From Druceiella hillmani (Eukaryota; Arthropoda; Insecta; Lepidoptera; Hepialidae), in contig JAYKKI010000087.1 in assembly GCA_039881145.1 (NCBI GenBank), positions 9,168,001 to 9,232,000 of the forward strand: a stretch of 64,000 bases of DNA, read 5' to 3'. Shown piece after piece: positions 35,212 to 46,665 of this stretch. The translations under genes were made by a program, and so were the position numbers. The notes beneath the pieces are model-generated. The model had not been told where the DNA came from and did no database searches. It was given only the letters and a program-made list of their open reading frames with translations. Positions within the stretch are counted from its first letter, which is position 1. Every line of letters starts with the position of its first letter.

Positions 35212-35364
35212 CTCCCCCAAACAAATACTTTTTCACCTCACTCAAACACTTTATTAACCAACACACTCTTTCCCCAACTAACTTTCTCCAACCCTTTCTT
35301 CATAATCTACCAACACTATTCATTTAAATACTTCACTTTTTTCATTATCAATAAATATAAAATT
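35212..35364. other. G-free tract of 153 nt
   Basis: The plus strand has no G from 35212 to 35364 while C remains common (CT- and CA-rich). This is extreme strand asymmetry. The 78-codon open frame here is a consequence of the missing G. Confidence 0.9.
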
Positions 35365-35465
35365 GTAAAAAATAATATAAAATAAGATATTCTTAAAAGC
35401 ACTATTTTTGTTTCACTTACCTTAACGTCACAATAATCTTTTACGTATAGATGGCGAAAATTCTT

Positions 35466-35639
35466 GTTTTGCAACTTGAATTAAAGCGATAACAAATCCA
35501 AAAATGCATTATAACTTTTAATAGATATCTTAAAGTACTTAAAAAAAATCATGTTTTGCAACGTGAATGAAGAAGATAACAAATTAAACCATTCATTGTA
35601 ACTTTTAATAGATATCTTAAAATATTTTAAAAAATAATT
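35466..35639. repeat. 87-bp diverged tandem duplication
   Basis: Units at 35466-35552 and 35553-35639 both run GTTTTGCAAC.TGAAT, GATAACAAAT and AACTTTTAATAGATATCTTA in order. A short third remnant (GTTGCAACTTTTAA) follows. Confidence 0.8.
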
Positions 35640-36228
35640 CGAATGTTGTTGCAACTTTTAAAAAAAATATGTGGAATTTTCCTTTTATTAATCTTGTACT
35701 GAATAAGAGATAAACTCAGTACCGTTGCCTCCTTCTTTTTAATATTTTACCTCATCAAAATCCATCATGAAAATGGTCCATCAATTAACCATATCACCGA
35801 CTGTGAAATAGGCAAGATGACATGACAAAAAGTCGCATGACGGAAAGTCGCAAAGTCGTAAGCTCGACTAATTAGTAACAGAAAATGGCGACAGATTGCG
35901 TGCAAAGTTATTCAATAGAGTATATTAGGTATTAGGCGATGTTGAAAAACATAAGTGTTAATATTGGCAATGCTAGTTTAACATCGATAACCCATTATAA
36001 TGCACCCGGAAAAATACATATTCATTAACATCTATAATTTTATTAAGTAAAGGAAGAAAAGCAACAACCTAAAAAACCCAAGTGCAAAATTTAAAAAAAA
36101 CACGGTGAAAACAATGGCATAACTTTCAATTTGAAATTTTGAATCGTGTTCAGAAATAACATGTGATGACAATGTTAATGGCGTTATTAACCCGTTATAA
36201 GGTTAACAAATTTTGGTGTATCCCTTCA
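35640..36228. other. AT-rich DNA, nothing recognised
   Basis: No coding or repeat signal that I can support. Confidence 0.4.
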
Positions 36229-36293
36229 TTATTCAAATTAAATTCCAAATCCAATTTAATTTGAATTCTTTATTCAAATTAAATTCTAAGTCC
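36229..36293. repeat. Three-copy inverted/direct repeat
   Basis: ATTCAAATTAAATT occurs twice in direct orientation and once inverted between them (AATTTAATTTGAAT), so the segment can fold in two alternative hairpins. Confidence 0.7.
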
Positions 36294-36932
36294 ATATACA
36301 TGTGGAGGTAAAACATCGAATTTTATTCAACCGAAATTACGTTTTTTCTCTGATAAAAACGTAATCTATCCATTAATAATTTCTATTCGTGTCTCTCCCA
36401 CGTGTAAAACTTATGGGAATGTCTCATTTAGTAGTAACTTATTGCTGAATTACAAAGTTAAAAGTAACAAACTACCAAAAAATTAATCCTAACACGATAT
36501 GGTATAGAAGATCCTTTTTATGATAATGAACAAATTATGACGACAAAATTCATTATTCTAATAAAGTTGTTGAGAAGTAAAATGGTTCACACCAGTTCCA
36601 AACGACACCCTCGACATACTATAGAATGCTAAAATTTTTAAATTCTTTAGTTGCTACAAATACTTTATGTTTTATGTTTATTTCTACGCCTATACGTGCA
36701 CATTCAAATTTTATTAAATTTTCCCCAAAAGATGTTCACATTAACATATTAGCGTATATCTTCCCCATGTGTTTCAATACTTGAGGTTCAATGCGCATAT
36801 TGAAAATATAATAATTTAACGCCATAGATATCGAAATAATGATACGTATAGAGACATTATCTTTAAGAAAACTTCGAATTTTAAATTAATCTTCGCGCTT
36901 TAATAGCTTAAGTTTATCTAATGCGGGAGGGC
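36294..36932. other. AT-rich DNA, nothing recognised
   Basis: Plain sequence before the candidate LTR. Confidence 0.4.
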
Positions 36933-37357
36933 TGTTATACACATTAAATAACTCCAACATAGTGACGCTAAAGTCACAGTAGAAGGCCATGTTTCCTTGA
37001 TATAGTGACCGCTTCCTTTGTTCTTTCTAACAACGGTAAATCATAATAGAAGGCCATTTTCCGATTATGTAGGAACCATTGTTTTGTTCTTTCTGATAGT
37101 TATTTATAATAATGCTAACCAAGGCTATTTATAATAATGCTCTTCAGGGAACAAAGTGGTGTAGTCATTCATATATATATAAGCTAATATATTGAAGCCA
37201 ATAGACTTCCAACTCAGTTCTAGACTTACTCCCGTCGCGAGCAAGCAGTTCATCTTAATCTAAAGTTTTCACTTGTAGCATATATTGTTTGAAATAAAAG
37301 TAATTGCAAACTCTTTAATTGTTTTTTTTAAAGTCTGCAACGATCATCGTTTCAACA
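36933..37357 (+). mobile_element. Candidate solo LTR of an LTR retrotransposon
   Basis: A 425-bp segment begins TGTTATACAC and ends TTTCAACA. Inside, in order, are two diverged ~65-bp units (each with TAGAAGGCCAT and TTTGTTCTTTCT, near 36982 and 37046), a repeated CTATTTATAATAATGCT (near 37100-37140), a TATATATAAG box near 37175, a TCAGTTCT initiator-like site about 40 bp on, and a GAAATAAAAG polyadenylation signal near 37290. This is the layout of an insect LTR (U3-R-U5). Against it, no target-site duplication is evident and no primer-binding site follows. It could be a solo LTR with altered flanks, or a promoter-like segment that merely resembles one. Confidence 0.45.
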
Positions 37358-37885
37358 GAATGTTAAAAAATATTTCGAGTTTTTTCTAAAAATATAGCTT
37401 GTAGTGGAAAGAAAAACCTAAACGCATTAATCAAAAGAAATAAATGGTAGTGATACAATTTTTCGAAACAATCATTTTCGATATATGGTGCATACTGACT
37501 GGACATGGAATATTTACTTGAACAAGGCTAAAGAACTACTAACGATGAAGAAATTCTGCAGTCACAAATGAGATTAAAATTTTGCGCAATCAAAAAAATT
37601 ATAAGAGAGAGAAAGGAGATTATTTGTAAGTAGCATAATCTGCTTGCCCGACAACACAACATTGTGTCTCACTTGTCGAGTCCAAAGTCTATTTGCAAAC
37701 ATGTTAAATTTCCCAAGATTTACGATATTAATTTTTTACAATAGATATTTGTCAAAAAATTCTTCGACGTACAAAAAATAAAATTCCATCCGTCCAAAAT
37801 AAATATAAAAAACAAAAAAAATTAGTCGATCGAAAGCCTTGAAAGGTAATGCATAATCGGAACATTCAAAAGATCTCATATTAAA
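37358..37885. other. AT-rich DNA, nothing recognised
   Basis: No piggyBac-like reading is visible upstream of the fragment at 37886, so that fragment is truncated on its 5' side. Confidence 0.35.
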
Positions 37886-38059
37886 ATGGAAGACGAATCC
37901 AGCTTAGACGGTACTGTGCCATATATAAGTCGAACAGTCTGTCAACGCCTTCGATTTTTACTAAAATGTATAAAATATGACGATATGGATATCTGCAAAG
38001 AACGGAAACGTTTCGACAGGCTCGTAGGTTGTAAAAGAGCTGTTTCGGTTATAAAATAA
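37886..38059 (+). pseudogene. piggyBac-type transposase fragment
   Basis: A 57-codon frame (ATG 37886, stop 38057-38059) contains SLDGTVPYISRTV, then LRFLLKCIKYDDMDICKERK and RFDRL. This fits the conserved N-terminal part of piggyBac-family transposases, in which an F-x-x-x-x-R-x-L/F-R/K-F/Y-D-D block is followed by R-x-x-R-x-x-D-K/R. After FDRL the reading shifts: one base offset restores KELF, where relatives have IRELF, so there is a frameshift near 38022. The DDE catalytic core and the terminal repeats are absent. The intact ATG is probably a chance internal methionine. Relatives can also be domesticated, but this fragment is far too short to be functional. Confidence 0.72.
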
Positions 38060-38173
38060 GTTCTATATAAGTAACAACTCAGCCAAGCATAAGAGGTTTG
38101 GAACTCACACTACGAGGGCTCCGTACACATTTACGAACTAATAAATATTTTACAGTATATAATATATCCAGTA

Positions 38174-38175
<2 letters not shown>

Positions 38176-38225
<50 letters not shown>
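38176..38225. repeat. (TA)n microsatellite
   Basis: About 50 bp of TA. Confidence 0.95.
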
Positions 38226-38230
<5 letters not shown>

Positions 38231-39138
38231 TACATATACTACCGAAATTTTTCACAAACCTTAAAACGTGAATGTTTCAGAACTTATAATATCTGAAATA
38301 ATCGCTTTAGTTTTCATAAAATTTTTGTGTAAACTTCGGAAAACCGATTTTTTCATAATTTGAGATTGAAGATATCTCTGAATAAAAACTATCAAAAATT
38401 ATAAAAAAATACACTTTTGAGGTCCCTGTTACTAGTCCTTTCAAAATACACTACACTATATATGAAATTTTAAAAAAATAATATTTCGAGTATTTAATTT
38501 GGTCCACGTAAAATTTTCTTCGAAATATATTTGAGTGTTAGTTATTGACATATATGCACAGATTAATATATGATATTACTACACCAAATTTCGAAAAACG
38601 GCTGTGAAGGACAGGCACATAAATGATCCTGTAATGGTTCTGTTTTGTCCCATTTGAGGTATGCAACCCAAAAAAATTGTTAATATTACGATTCTGTAGC
38701 TGAATGGCAAAAATAGAACCCTTATAATAACGACAGAACGATCTCTTCGTCCTCATGTCACATCGTAAACCTATTTAAAAACGATTACGATAAAATTTTA
38801 CTGAAAGCTATAGTTTCACAAGGTTACAACATCGTGAAATAAATAAAAAAAGAAAACAAACATATAAATTATTTCCTAAGTTTCTCTTTGTAATCGAACT
38901 TGGGTCTGAAACTTATTTTTTTACAGATTTTATAATTGAACTGATGCTTTGAAATGCAATCGAATATATCTAGTAATATTTCTTGATACAGCATCTTAGC
39001 CCAAAATGGGTTTCCAAAATATTTTGCAGAATCAACCTCAAAATTATTTGGGGCTACTTGCATTAATATATCACCGAGATATAGGCAACCAATGATTTTT
39101 CTTATGCATGTGAATGATAGACTAGGCAATAAACTTAC
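38226..39138. other. AT-rich DNA, no gene assigned
   Basis: The minus-strand frame at 38869-39225 runs through here. Its upstream third (39139-39224) is treated separately as a possible exon; the rest looks like read-through into an intron. Confidence 0.3.
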
Positions 39139-39224
39139 GTAATTCATATAATCAGGAGTGACTCCGAGTTCGACAGTCGTGTGAGCGCTTTTCTCAAATA
39201 TACCATTGGTAAAACGTATCGACA
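39139..39224 (-). CDS. Candidate internal exon, product unknown
   Basis: On the minus strand, an AG (ATAATTAG, ending at 39225) precedes 86 nt that enter with two bases of a split codon and read SIRFTNGIFEKSAHTTVELG and VTPDYMNY, ending exactly at a consensus donor GTAAGT (39138 downward). The composition is better than the surroundings, and the frame stays open for another 90 codons past the donor, so the exon could also be longer. The entry phase matches the exit phase of the candidate exon at 53003-53130. I recognise no domain, and the acceptor has a weak pyrimidine tract. Low confidence. Confidence 0.25.
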
Positions 39225-39469
39225 CTAATTATTGAGGTAATCGACGTGATAAACAGATTCCATTCACGCTTAACTTTTTGTGAGTATTTGGCATAAGTAA
39301 TCATTCAGAAGATTTCGATTCGTGTTACGTAGTACCGGAGACTTATTTAATAAGTTCTTAAATGTAAATATTATATGGTTATTCGTTCTTCTTACTACTT
39401 GTCACTTTGCTGTTAGGCTAATTTACACTTGTGAAGTAAAAAGGTAATTAATTATTGTTTGTAATTAGT

Positions 39470-39607
39470 TTCTTCAGTTGGACAATTAGCAAAGATCTTT
39501 GCTAATTGCCCACCTGAAGATGTTGTAATACAACGAAACCTAGGCCGTAGTAAAGAACTTGAAGAAAGTAGAAATAATACTACATCATGCAGTTTCATTT
39601 AATTGTG
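39470..39607 (+). mobile_element. PLE half-hairpin (copy 7)
   Basis: A short left piece, TCTTCAGTTGG.CAATTAGC, is inverted against the start of the right arm, so the centre (39470-39507) is itself a hairpin with AAAGATCTTT at its tip. The right arm runs through CTGAAGATGTTGTAATACAA, GAAACCTAGGCC and the TTTCATTTAATTGTG block and then stops, so it lacks the family 3' end. The GGTC of the ribozyme-like core is GGCC here. No target-site duplication is clear. Confidence 0.83.
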
Positions 39608-42040
39608 GATAAGCTAACTTATTGATAACAAGTTTGTCGCTAGGTAAGGATCACATCATACGTCAATGTTCCACTAAAGGAAACTACGAAATACGGATTC
39701 ATCTTCTTTATTTGCTGCTGATTATTTTGTTTACTCTATTATTTTTTGTGATATCCAAACTAATTACGTCAAACAACCAATCCTCTCTTCAATGATAATT
39801 TCTGGGCGGTCTCAATAATTTACCTAACAGAGTCTGTCATCGAGTTGCAGTTATCAAAGCAAATCGATGTAAGATTACGTAGTAATGTTATTCTTCGAAC
39901 GAATTCAGAATCACCGAACGAAATTAAAAGTAAACTAAATTCAAGATAACCTTGTACATAGTGTAATTTTATTCTCTTAGACTTTATGAAGGAAAATGTA
40001 AAACAACAGAGAAAATATAGATTCTTAAAAAAATATTATACGGAAGAAAAGCCTTGGAAGGCGTTACGAGTAGAACTCCAATAGGTAAAAATAAATTAAG
40101 AGTTTATTTACTGTCTTTATTCGGAATATATTGGGAACGAACTCAATTATTTGTTGTTCGTGTGAAAATATATACACTCTTATCGTAAAGAAAATATTGA
40201 ATTTTATTCGACTTAAGCGTTGCCTAGCGTTCGCACCTTTAAATGTGCATCAGTTTTATTTGTATGCTTCAGATTAATGGCTCCGGTAAATGTTTAGGTG
40301 AATAATATAAAAACAACAAAAGGCAGCGACCGTGAGTTATAACACTTGCAATGTTTTCTTTATTTTATTTTCCTAACTGCGTATCAATATTTCCTTTTAT
40401 ATTATTGTCGAATAAAAGTAAGCATTATTTGTTTTTTGGATAAAATTATATTTAGTTAAGTTGTTTGTTTTGTTATTTATTGCAAAGTAGAAAAAATATT
40501 TACACAAATTCCAGAAGCATTTGTGTAAATATTCATTATCAATATTTGTTTTGTCCCTACCCAAATTATATAATGTCCTTTCGTTCTCAGCTCAAAAAAA
40601 TGATTCAAATATTCAATGTTTACTCATAAGATAACTTTCCAATCGAAAACAATGTCAGAATTAAAGCAATTTACAGCAGCTGTTCTTTTATTTTTTTACC
40701 TAATTTCCATTTCAATATTGGAAATCTGTAAAATATCGATTTACTATTTCTTGAATTATTTTTAAAAACTTACTATACAATAACTATCGTTTCACATTTC
40801 GATAATTTGCTTTTGGTGTTTAAAGAGTGAGGTACGAGTTCAGTACAACATATGCTAATTTCAGTTATGTTTTCAAATAAAAAAATATACATATATAATT
40901 ATTCATTTAGCAAAATTGATCTCAGTCGTTATTTTGTTTAAAAATTTATTTATAAAACTATTTTCAAGATATCTTTATTTTTTATTGCTAACGTACTTTT
41001 CGCTATTTAGACTTTAAATTTTTAATTACATACTATACGCTCAACAAATATCTAAACAGAAATGTTAATAATAAGAATTAAACAAGAAAAATATATGAAT
41101 TTATAAATTATTAAAAAAATAAATAATTATGACATTTAAGTCTTTATTTTGTGATATATAAGTTTTTAAATTATAATTTTATGGATTAACAATCGTGTTT
41201 ACTTATTTCAAATTTCACCAACTATTTTTGGTTAACATTCGGTAAAATTTTCATCGTTACTATTAGTTAACAATTATCAACTTATAAATAAAAAAATTCA
41301 CAAACTGTAAATTTTTATTAACAATTAATTTTGAAGTTTGGCATAATTGAATCTGACACAGATGGCATCTCTTTAAAAGTTTGTAAATTTTTTTAACCAC
41401 TTCCTTGACTTGTTTTTTAACATTCATATTTATAATTTGTTGCGGCATATTTAAATATGCGGTAACAAATTCTAATTAAAAGTGAAAGAAGTTTCAGCAA
41501 TGCAAAAGATGGAAGTATTAATATGAGTCATTTTTATCCAATAAATTATTCGTAATAATTAATTTTTACGACTTTTTCGTGTACTTTATTTCATTAAAAC
41601 AATAAGTGAAATTTGCAATTTTCCTAAACTGCAATGGTTCTAAACCGTGGTTCTACCATAAATATGACAATATACGTAGCATATTTATACATTATCTATG
41701 GCAATATATAAGAGCGTTTAGATATTTCCAATTTTGTTACGCCGAGCGTTGCAGTCGATTTCATTACCCCTACTCTATAGTGCGCACCAAGCCAATATAC
41801 CGGACTTTATTTTCTGCACGGTTGAATGTTAGTTCTCTGTATGTGGGAACATAACTACATTTGGTTATCATTTGTTTATAATTATACTTGGTTTTATTCG
41901 CAGCGGCTTTGATGCGTAATCCAAAACACAACCATTTTTTAACATTATTTATTACACAAGAGCGTATCAATAATACTTGCATCACCATCAGTTCCCAGGT
42001 CGCCACTTACATCCTCAGCCACAGCTGCGAACGAAATTAA
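39608..42040. other. AT-rich DNA, no gene assigned
   Basis: Opposing frames at 41606-41854 (+) and 41770-42006 (-) lie in a GC-richer patch that may be part of the same element as the coding-like stretch at 42041. No family is recognised. Confidence 0.3.
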
Positions 42041-42271
42041 TTAAAGAACAATATTAAACGCCTATGGCGCGATACTAGCAGAGACAATCACTTCAAGATC
42101 CCACAGTCCAATGCACCAAATGACGCCTTCACACGCCGAAATCCGCTTATGGGTTTCATAATCGCCTACAATTTTATTGAAATGGTGCGGCACGATATAT
42201 TTTCAAATATTAAATTAGCCACTAACGAGCAGCTCAACACTCCAAGATTACTATCCGAGATATTAAAATAA
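42041..42271 (+). pseudogene. Coding-like tail, possibly LINE ORF2 C-terminus
   Basis: An open stretch of 76 codons from just after a stop (42038-42040) to TAA at 42269-42271. It contains KRLWRDTSRDNHFKIPQS, then FTRRNPLMGFIIAYNFIEM, then HDIFSNIKLATNEQL. The pattern P-x(n)-R-x-x-x-NPL-x-x-x-I-x-x-YN followed by DIF about a dozen residues later, with a stop soon after, resembles the C-terminal end of several non-LTR retrotransposon reverse transcriptases. GC content is well above the neighbourhood. I cannot name the clade, and it could instead be an exon of a host gene. No poly(A) or short tandem tail is obvious after the stop. Confidence 0.35.
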
Positions 42272-43389
42272 AATACAACGTTGTTAAAATATTCTGCCGA
42301 AAAAATGAAAATTTTGGAAATACATGGTATTTGCAAAGCTTTCAAAATTCTATCGCTCTATATTTCTGTTTTAAAAAGAGGAATTCAAGGTAAGGAATAC
42401 ACATTATTTGTAAAAATTATTTCTTTTTTTGACTTATTGTTTGGGAGTATGAAACAGAATTTTGGGATCAGCCAATTTCGTTCAAATGTATAATTATTTA
42501 ATCCAATTTACAGTTATCGAGATATAATAACAAATTATAAAACAAACTTCCTCTAAAATGGTGTTAGCATCCCATAAACTTGGTTTTACACTCCTAATCA
42601 ACAAATTTTTAAAAAAATATTACAGATAATACATTTCTGAACACATTTTAGGAAGAACATACATTACTTACTTTGGATTTTTATCCCTTCGAAGCGCTTA
42701 AAATCTGTAAAGGCAGAAATAAGTAAACAAACAAGTAAGTTGAATTTGTTACTTGAAATGATATTCAAATAGTTATGATAGATTTAATACGTTAGCCTAA
42801 AGGATCACGGTAAAATTGGTCTGCCAATGTACACAAACCAAACTTATGTCGTTTGAAACACCTTCATATGGGTTTCATTTTTTATTATGAGGGTACATTT
42901 AGGCATTTACAAACATTCAAAAGAAAACTGTTTGGTCTTGTGATGAATCTTGATATTTTGGTGAATTTTTTTTAGATATGGGTTTTTATATTAATTAAAA
43001 GTCATCCTGCTGCAAATTGTAGAGTAAGCGGTTCTGGTTGGCGTAAAACGCGATATGCACGTTCATTCTCACACACAAAACACACAAAGGTGGATTCGTT
43101 TCGTATGATTTTGATAATATAAAATGTGTTCTTGTCTTTTAAGCTACTGAGTTATTCGATTTATACGACATTTTTATTATTGCAGTGTATCCTGGAAAAT
43201 ATGGTTTCCGAAGTATTTCCTATACTTTAAATTTAATATCAATACACAGCAAATAATTATATTACTACGATATATTCATACACGTATTATCGATGTAGCA
43301 ATTTTCACCAACTTACCTTACCACATTATTAAAAGAAAACCGAGATGAATTCGATGGGATGCTTCTAAATACAATTGTTATTGAACAAT
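42272..43389. other. AT-rich DNA, nothing recognised
   Basis: The frame at 42281-42493 has no recognisable domain. Confidence 0.35.
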
Positions 43390-43390
43390 G

Positions 43391-43466
<76 letters not shown>
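43390..43466. repeat. Compound (TA)n-(TG)n microsatellite
   Basis: About 45 bp of TA passes directly into about 28 bp of TG. The same order and polarity occurs at 57695-57768. Confidence 0.95.
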
Positions 43467-43467
<1 letters not shown>

Positions 43468-46454
43468 CTGTTGATATTGCTGCTTGAGTTTACTAACGAA
43501 AATTAATATTATTTGGAACAACAATTTTGCTGCATTCTAGGCATAAACTATCAAAATATTCATTGGTTTCGACATCAGGACTGTAGTACGTTGCAATTTT
43601 TATTGTTTCATATGTTACACTAAATTCATAATATCAAAGTCATTCATGTATAAACATTTGCATGAGTAAGACATTCATGGATACTAATAAGCGTAATGAA
43701 CTATATTTAATGAAAATAATGTAATGTTTAAAAATATTCTAGACAATATATTTAAATTTTTTATTTACTATGCAATTATCATTAAAAATTTCCTCGACAT
43801 AAATGCACTTTGTGCTAAGTACTTGAATTTTTCACTGTTTACTCTATCAAATTAAAAGGAAACTTGTATTAAAGTTTCTTTTTGGTTGCTAAACTGATAC
43901 CATCCACAGATTAATATATGTAAACTAATAAATTAATTTAAGAAAAACCAGCCACCAAAATAATAACTTCTTATAACTTATCAACTTAGTTGCCACTGGT
44001 GTGTCACTAAAATGCTAAGTACGTAAACATGAACAGAAATTGTTAAATTTGTAAACAGACTATAAAAGGAAAGAAATGAAATAAGTGAAACAATGTGTAG
44101 GAAACGTTTGAAATTTAAGGCATAACAGTCACTTGTAAGCAGCAAAAGCACATTTGAAATCGGTTTTTATTGTGAAAATTACAAGCTGTCACTATTTTTC
44201 TTTACACCCTTACCTTACACCATTTCGTCGAACACTCATATTGAAATGATCTTTACTACAATGCCAACGTAATTATTCAGATAAATTTAGATTTTTTTCG
44301 TTCATCTCACCTTATGATTTTGTACCATTTTCTTCTAGCAGAAACAGTTCTCGGCACATTAGAAAAATATATATTTGATACGATAATATTTATTTAAATC
44401 GACATAATGCAATATTTATGCAATTGTTTTGTATTAAATTTCCATTATTATTTACATAGAATTACTCTCAAAATTTAATAAATAGCATTGAAGCTACGTT
44501 CACATTCAATAAGTATACATTCGCTATATAAGACAATTCCCGAATGACGCCATGTAAAGCGCACGGAAAAAACTAATTAAATTTGCTTAGCAACAGTAAG
44601 TTTATGGATTTATTTGTTTTTTATGTTTATTATGAGTTCCTTTAACAATGGTTTTATCAAAAAAACTTACATGGATATTCCCCACCCATTGTTTATTAAA
44701 CCAAAATATTAAGTAACAGCTCTTTCCGTCTTAACGGAGAAATCGAGTATTTCTTCATCGGTGATTTAACAAAAATATCTCAATTCCTTATTAATATTGC
44801 TTAATTTAAGTATTCAAAATAATATCAGCCTAAGATAAATTGTGCATTGTGATAGCGTTTCTAATTTTTTTTAGAATTTACTTTACTATTTTACCATCAT
44901 TTTGGATGACTGGTAATATTATATTAATATGTGACACCAAAAAGAACGTTATTTTATTCTCTCTAAAGGTACAAAATAGCTTCCTTATTTGGAAAACCAT
45001 CAGATAACGGATGTCCCGCAAAAGTTTCCTGCGCCTTCTCAGAGGGATTCACAGAAACAGTACCAAGTTTCGTTTTATTTAGTTGTCATTTCAGGTCACT
45101 CCCACAATAAAGACTGGAGGGCCCCGTCTTGTATATCCATTGCTTATATGAAGCACTTATGAGGGTAAAAAACTGTGCGTAATGGAGAAAGAAAGTGTCA
45201 TTTCGGGAGTAAGTATAATAGGTGGCACTGATATATTTAAATGACATATTATCAATATCGTTTCAAGTTGTATGTAACTACGAAAATGTATAGAGAAATT
45301 GTATGTGCATTTCAAAGTAAAAAGATCAACTGCTTTTAATAATAGAGCTGTGGAAAGACATAAGCCAATCTCCTTGAAAGCAACGAAGTGTCGCGTTCAC
45401 TCAGTTTAGCATAATCTTTAAAAATGTAGCTCCGCACAGCCACCGTGCTAGCGAGAGGTCATTGCCACTTCAGCTACTCGAATGATTTCATGGAAATGTA
45501 TTGCGGTTTCCCTTTCAATCTAACGTGCGGATATTATTAGAATCTTCCAATTCTTTGTTACGCAACAAATTACTTTGACAAAAAGAGATATTCTGCATTC
45601 ACTACGAAGACTTACGTATTTTTCCGCATTTCTTAGAAAAGTTTTCGGATGTTGTTCATTGTGTTACCAAGTAATAATACCCATAAATATAAGTTTCGTA
45701 TTTGTTGAATTTCTATGGTAAATAAAATAGATGGATCCTGTTCAGCCTATATGAAATTTTCTCCGAAAAATTATGTTCGATTTAAGTTTCCAGTTGCGTG
45801 ACGCGTATGTTTCAGAAAACCTTTTGCCTACTTAAATTTTGTTTAAAAAAGTTTAGAAGCCGTTTTTTGTTTAGAAGTCGAAGTAGACGATATTATTATT
45901 TTGGACGTGCAAGAACTAATTAAGTGAAATGTATTTTTACCAAACCCAATTGCGATCATAAAATCTTCTCATATTCAGATATTCCAATTCAAAATATAAC
46001 TAAGAAATTAATAGTGTTTAAAATTATTTCTATTTCTTTCAGGTAGACATCAATTTTACAAATTAAAATAATTTTTCAATTCACGTTTGTAACAGTGTTC
46101 GATAATAATTACAAACACCCAGGATATGAGCAATTTTTTTTCTAAAAATGTTTATTACATGTCATAAATGTTGATGATCCATAAATAATTCCTGCACTTT
46201 CTGCAATTAGTCTGTCAATTTTTGACATAATTCTGTAAGCGCACATGTCACATCTAAACACATTTTAATATCGGTCGAGATAAGGTAAAACTCTTCCGCT
46301 TAGTAAAATATATTTATTTTTGTCGAAAAATAGTCGCGGATGGAAATATGAATAGTAAAATAATAACGCAGTACATCCATTTTTATTAATTTTTTTTAAA
46401 TACACGATGAGTTTAAATATACGATGAGTTTAATGAATAATTCCATAATATAAA
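43467..46454. other. AT-rich DNA with GC-richer patches at 44970-45200 and 45360-45530
   Basis: The first patch is open on both strands for 37-46 codons (plus strand: NGCPAKVSCAFSEGF; minus strand: KLGTVSVNPSEKAQETF) and matches nothing I know. The patches may be two parts of one unidentified element. The rest is plain AT-rich sequence. Confidence 0.3.
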
Positions 46455-46576
46455 GTGTTTGACATTAATTTCTAAGCAACAAATTTCTCCACAATTAAAT
46501 GAAACTACATGATGTAGTATTATTTCTACTTTCTTTAAGTTCTTTACCACGACCTAGGTTTCGTTGTATTACAACA
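46455..46576 (-). mobile_element. PLE terminal-repeat fragment (copy 8)
   Basis: A single arm, minus strand. It has a diverged 3' end (GTTTGACATTAATTT), then CACAATTAAATGAAACTAC and the CTACTTTCTTTAAGTTC block, then CCACGACCTAGGTTTCG and TTGTATTACAACA, where it stops short of the CTGAAGA core. The dispersed repeat at 46666 begins about 90 bp further on. Confidence 0.82.
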
Positions 46577-46665
46577 GTTGTGCCATATAATATTTTGTCT
46601 AGGATTAAATCAGTTAAATACCATTAAATCAAATTTTTAATGGAATTATAAGTACAATATTTTGG

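Noticed and set aside
38869..39138. Downstream two thirds of the 118-codon minus-strand frame
   Set aside because: It begins at a non-ATG start and composition falls to background after the GTAAGT at 39138, so only the first part is kept as an exon candidate.
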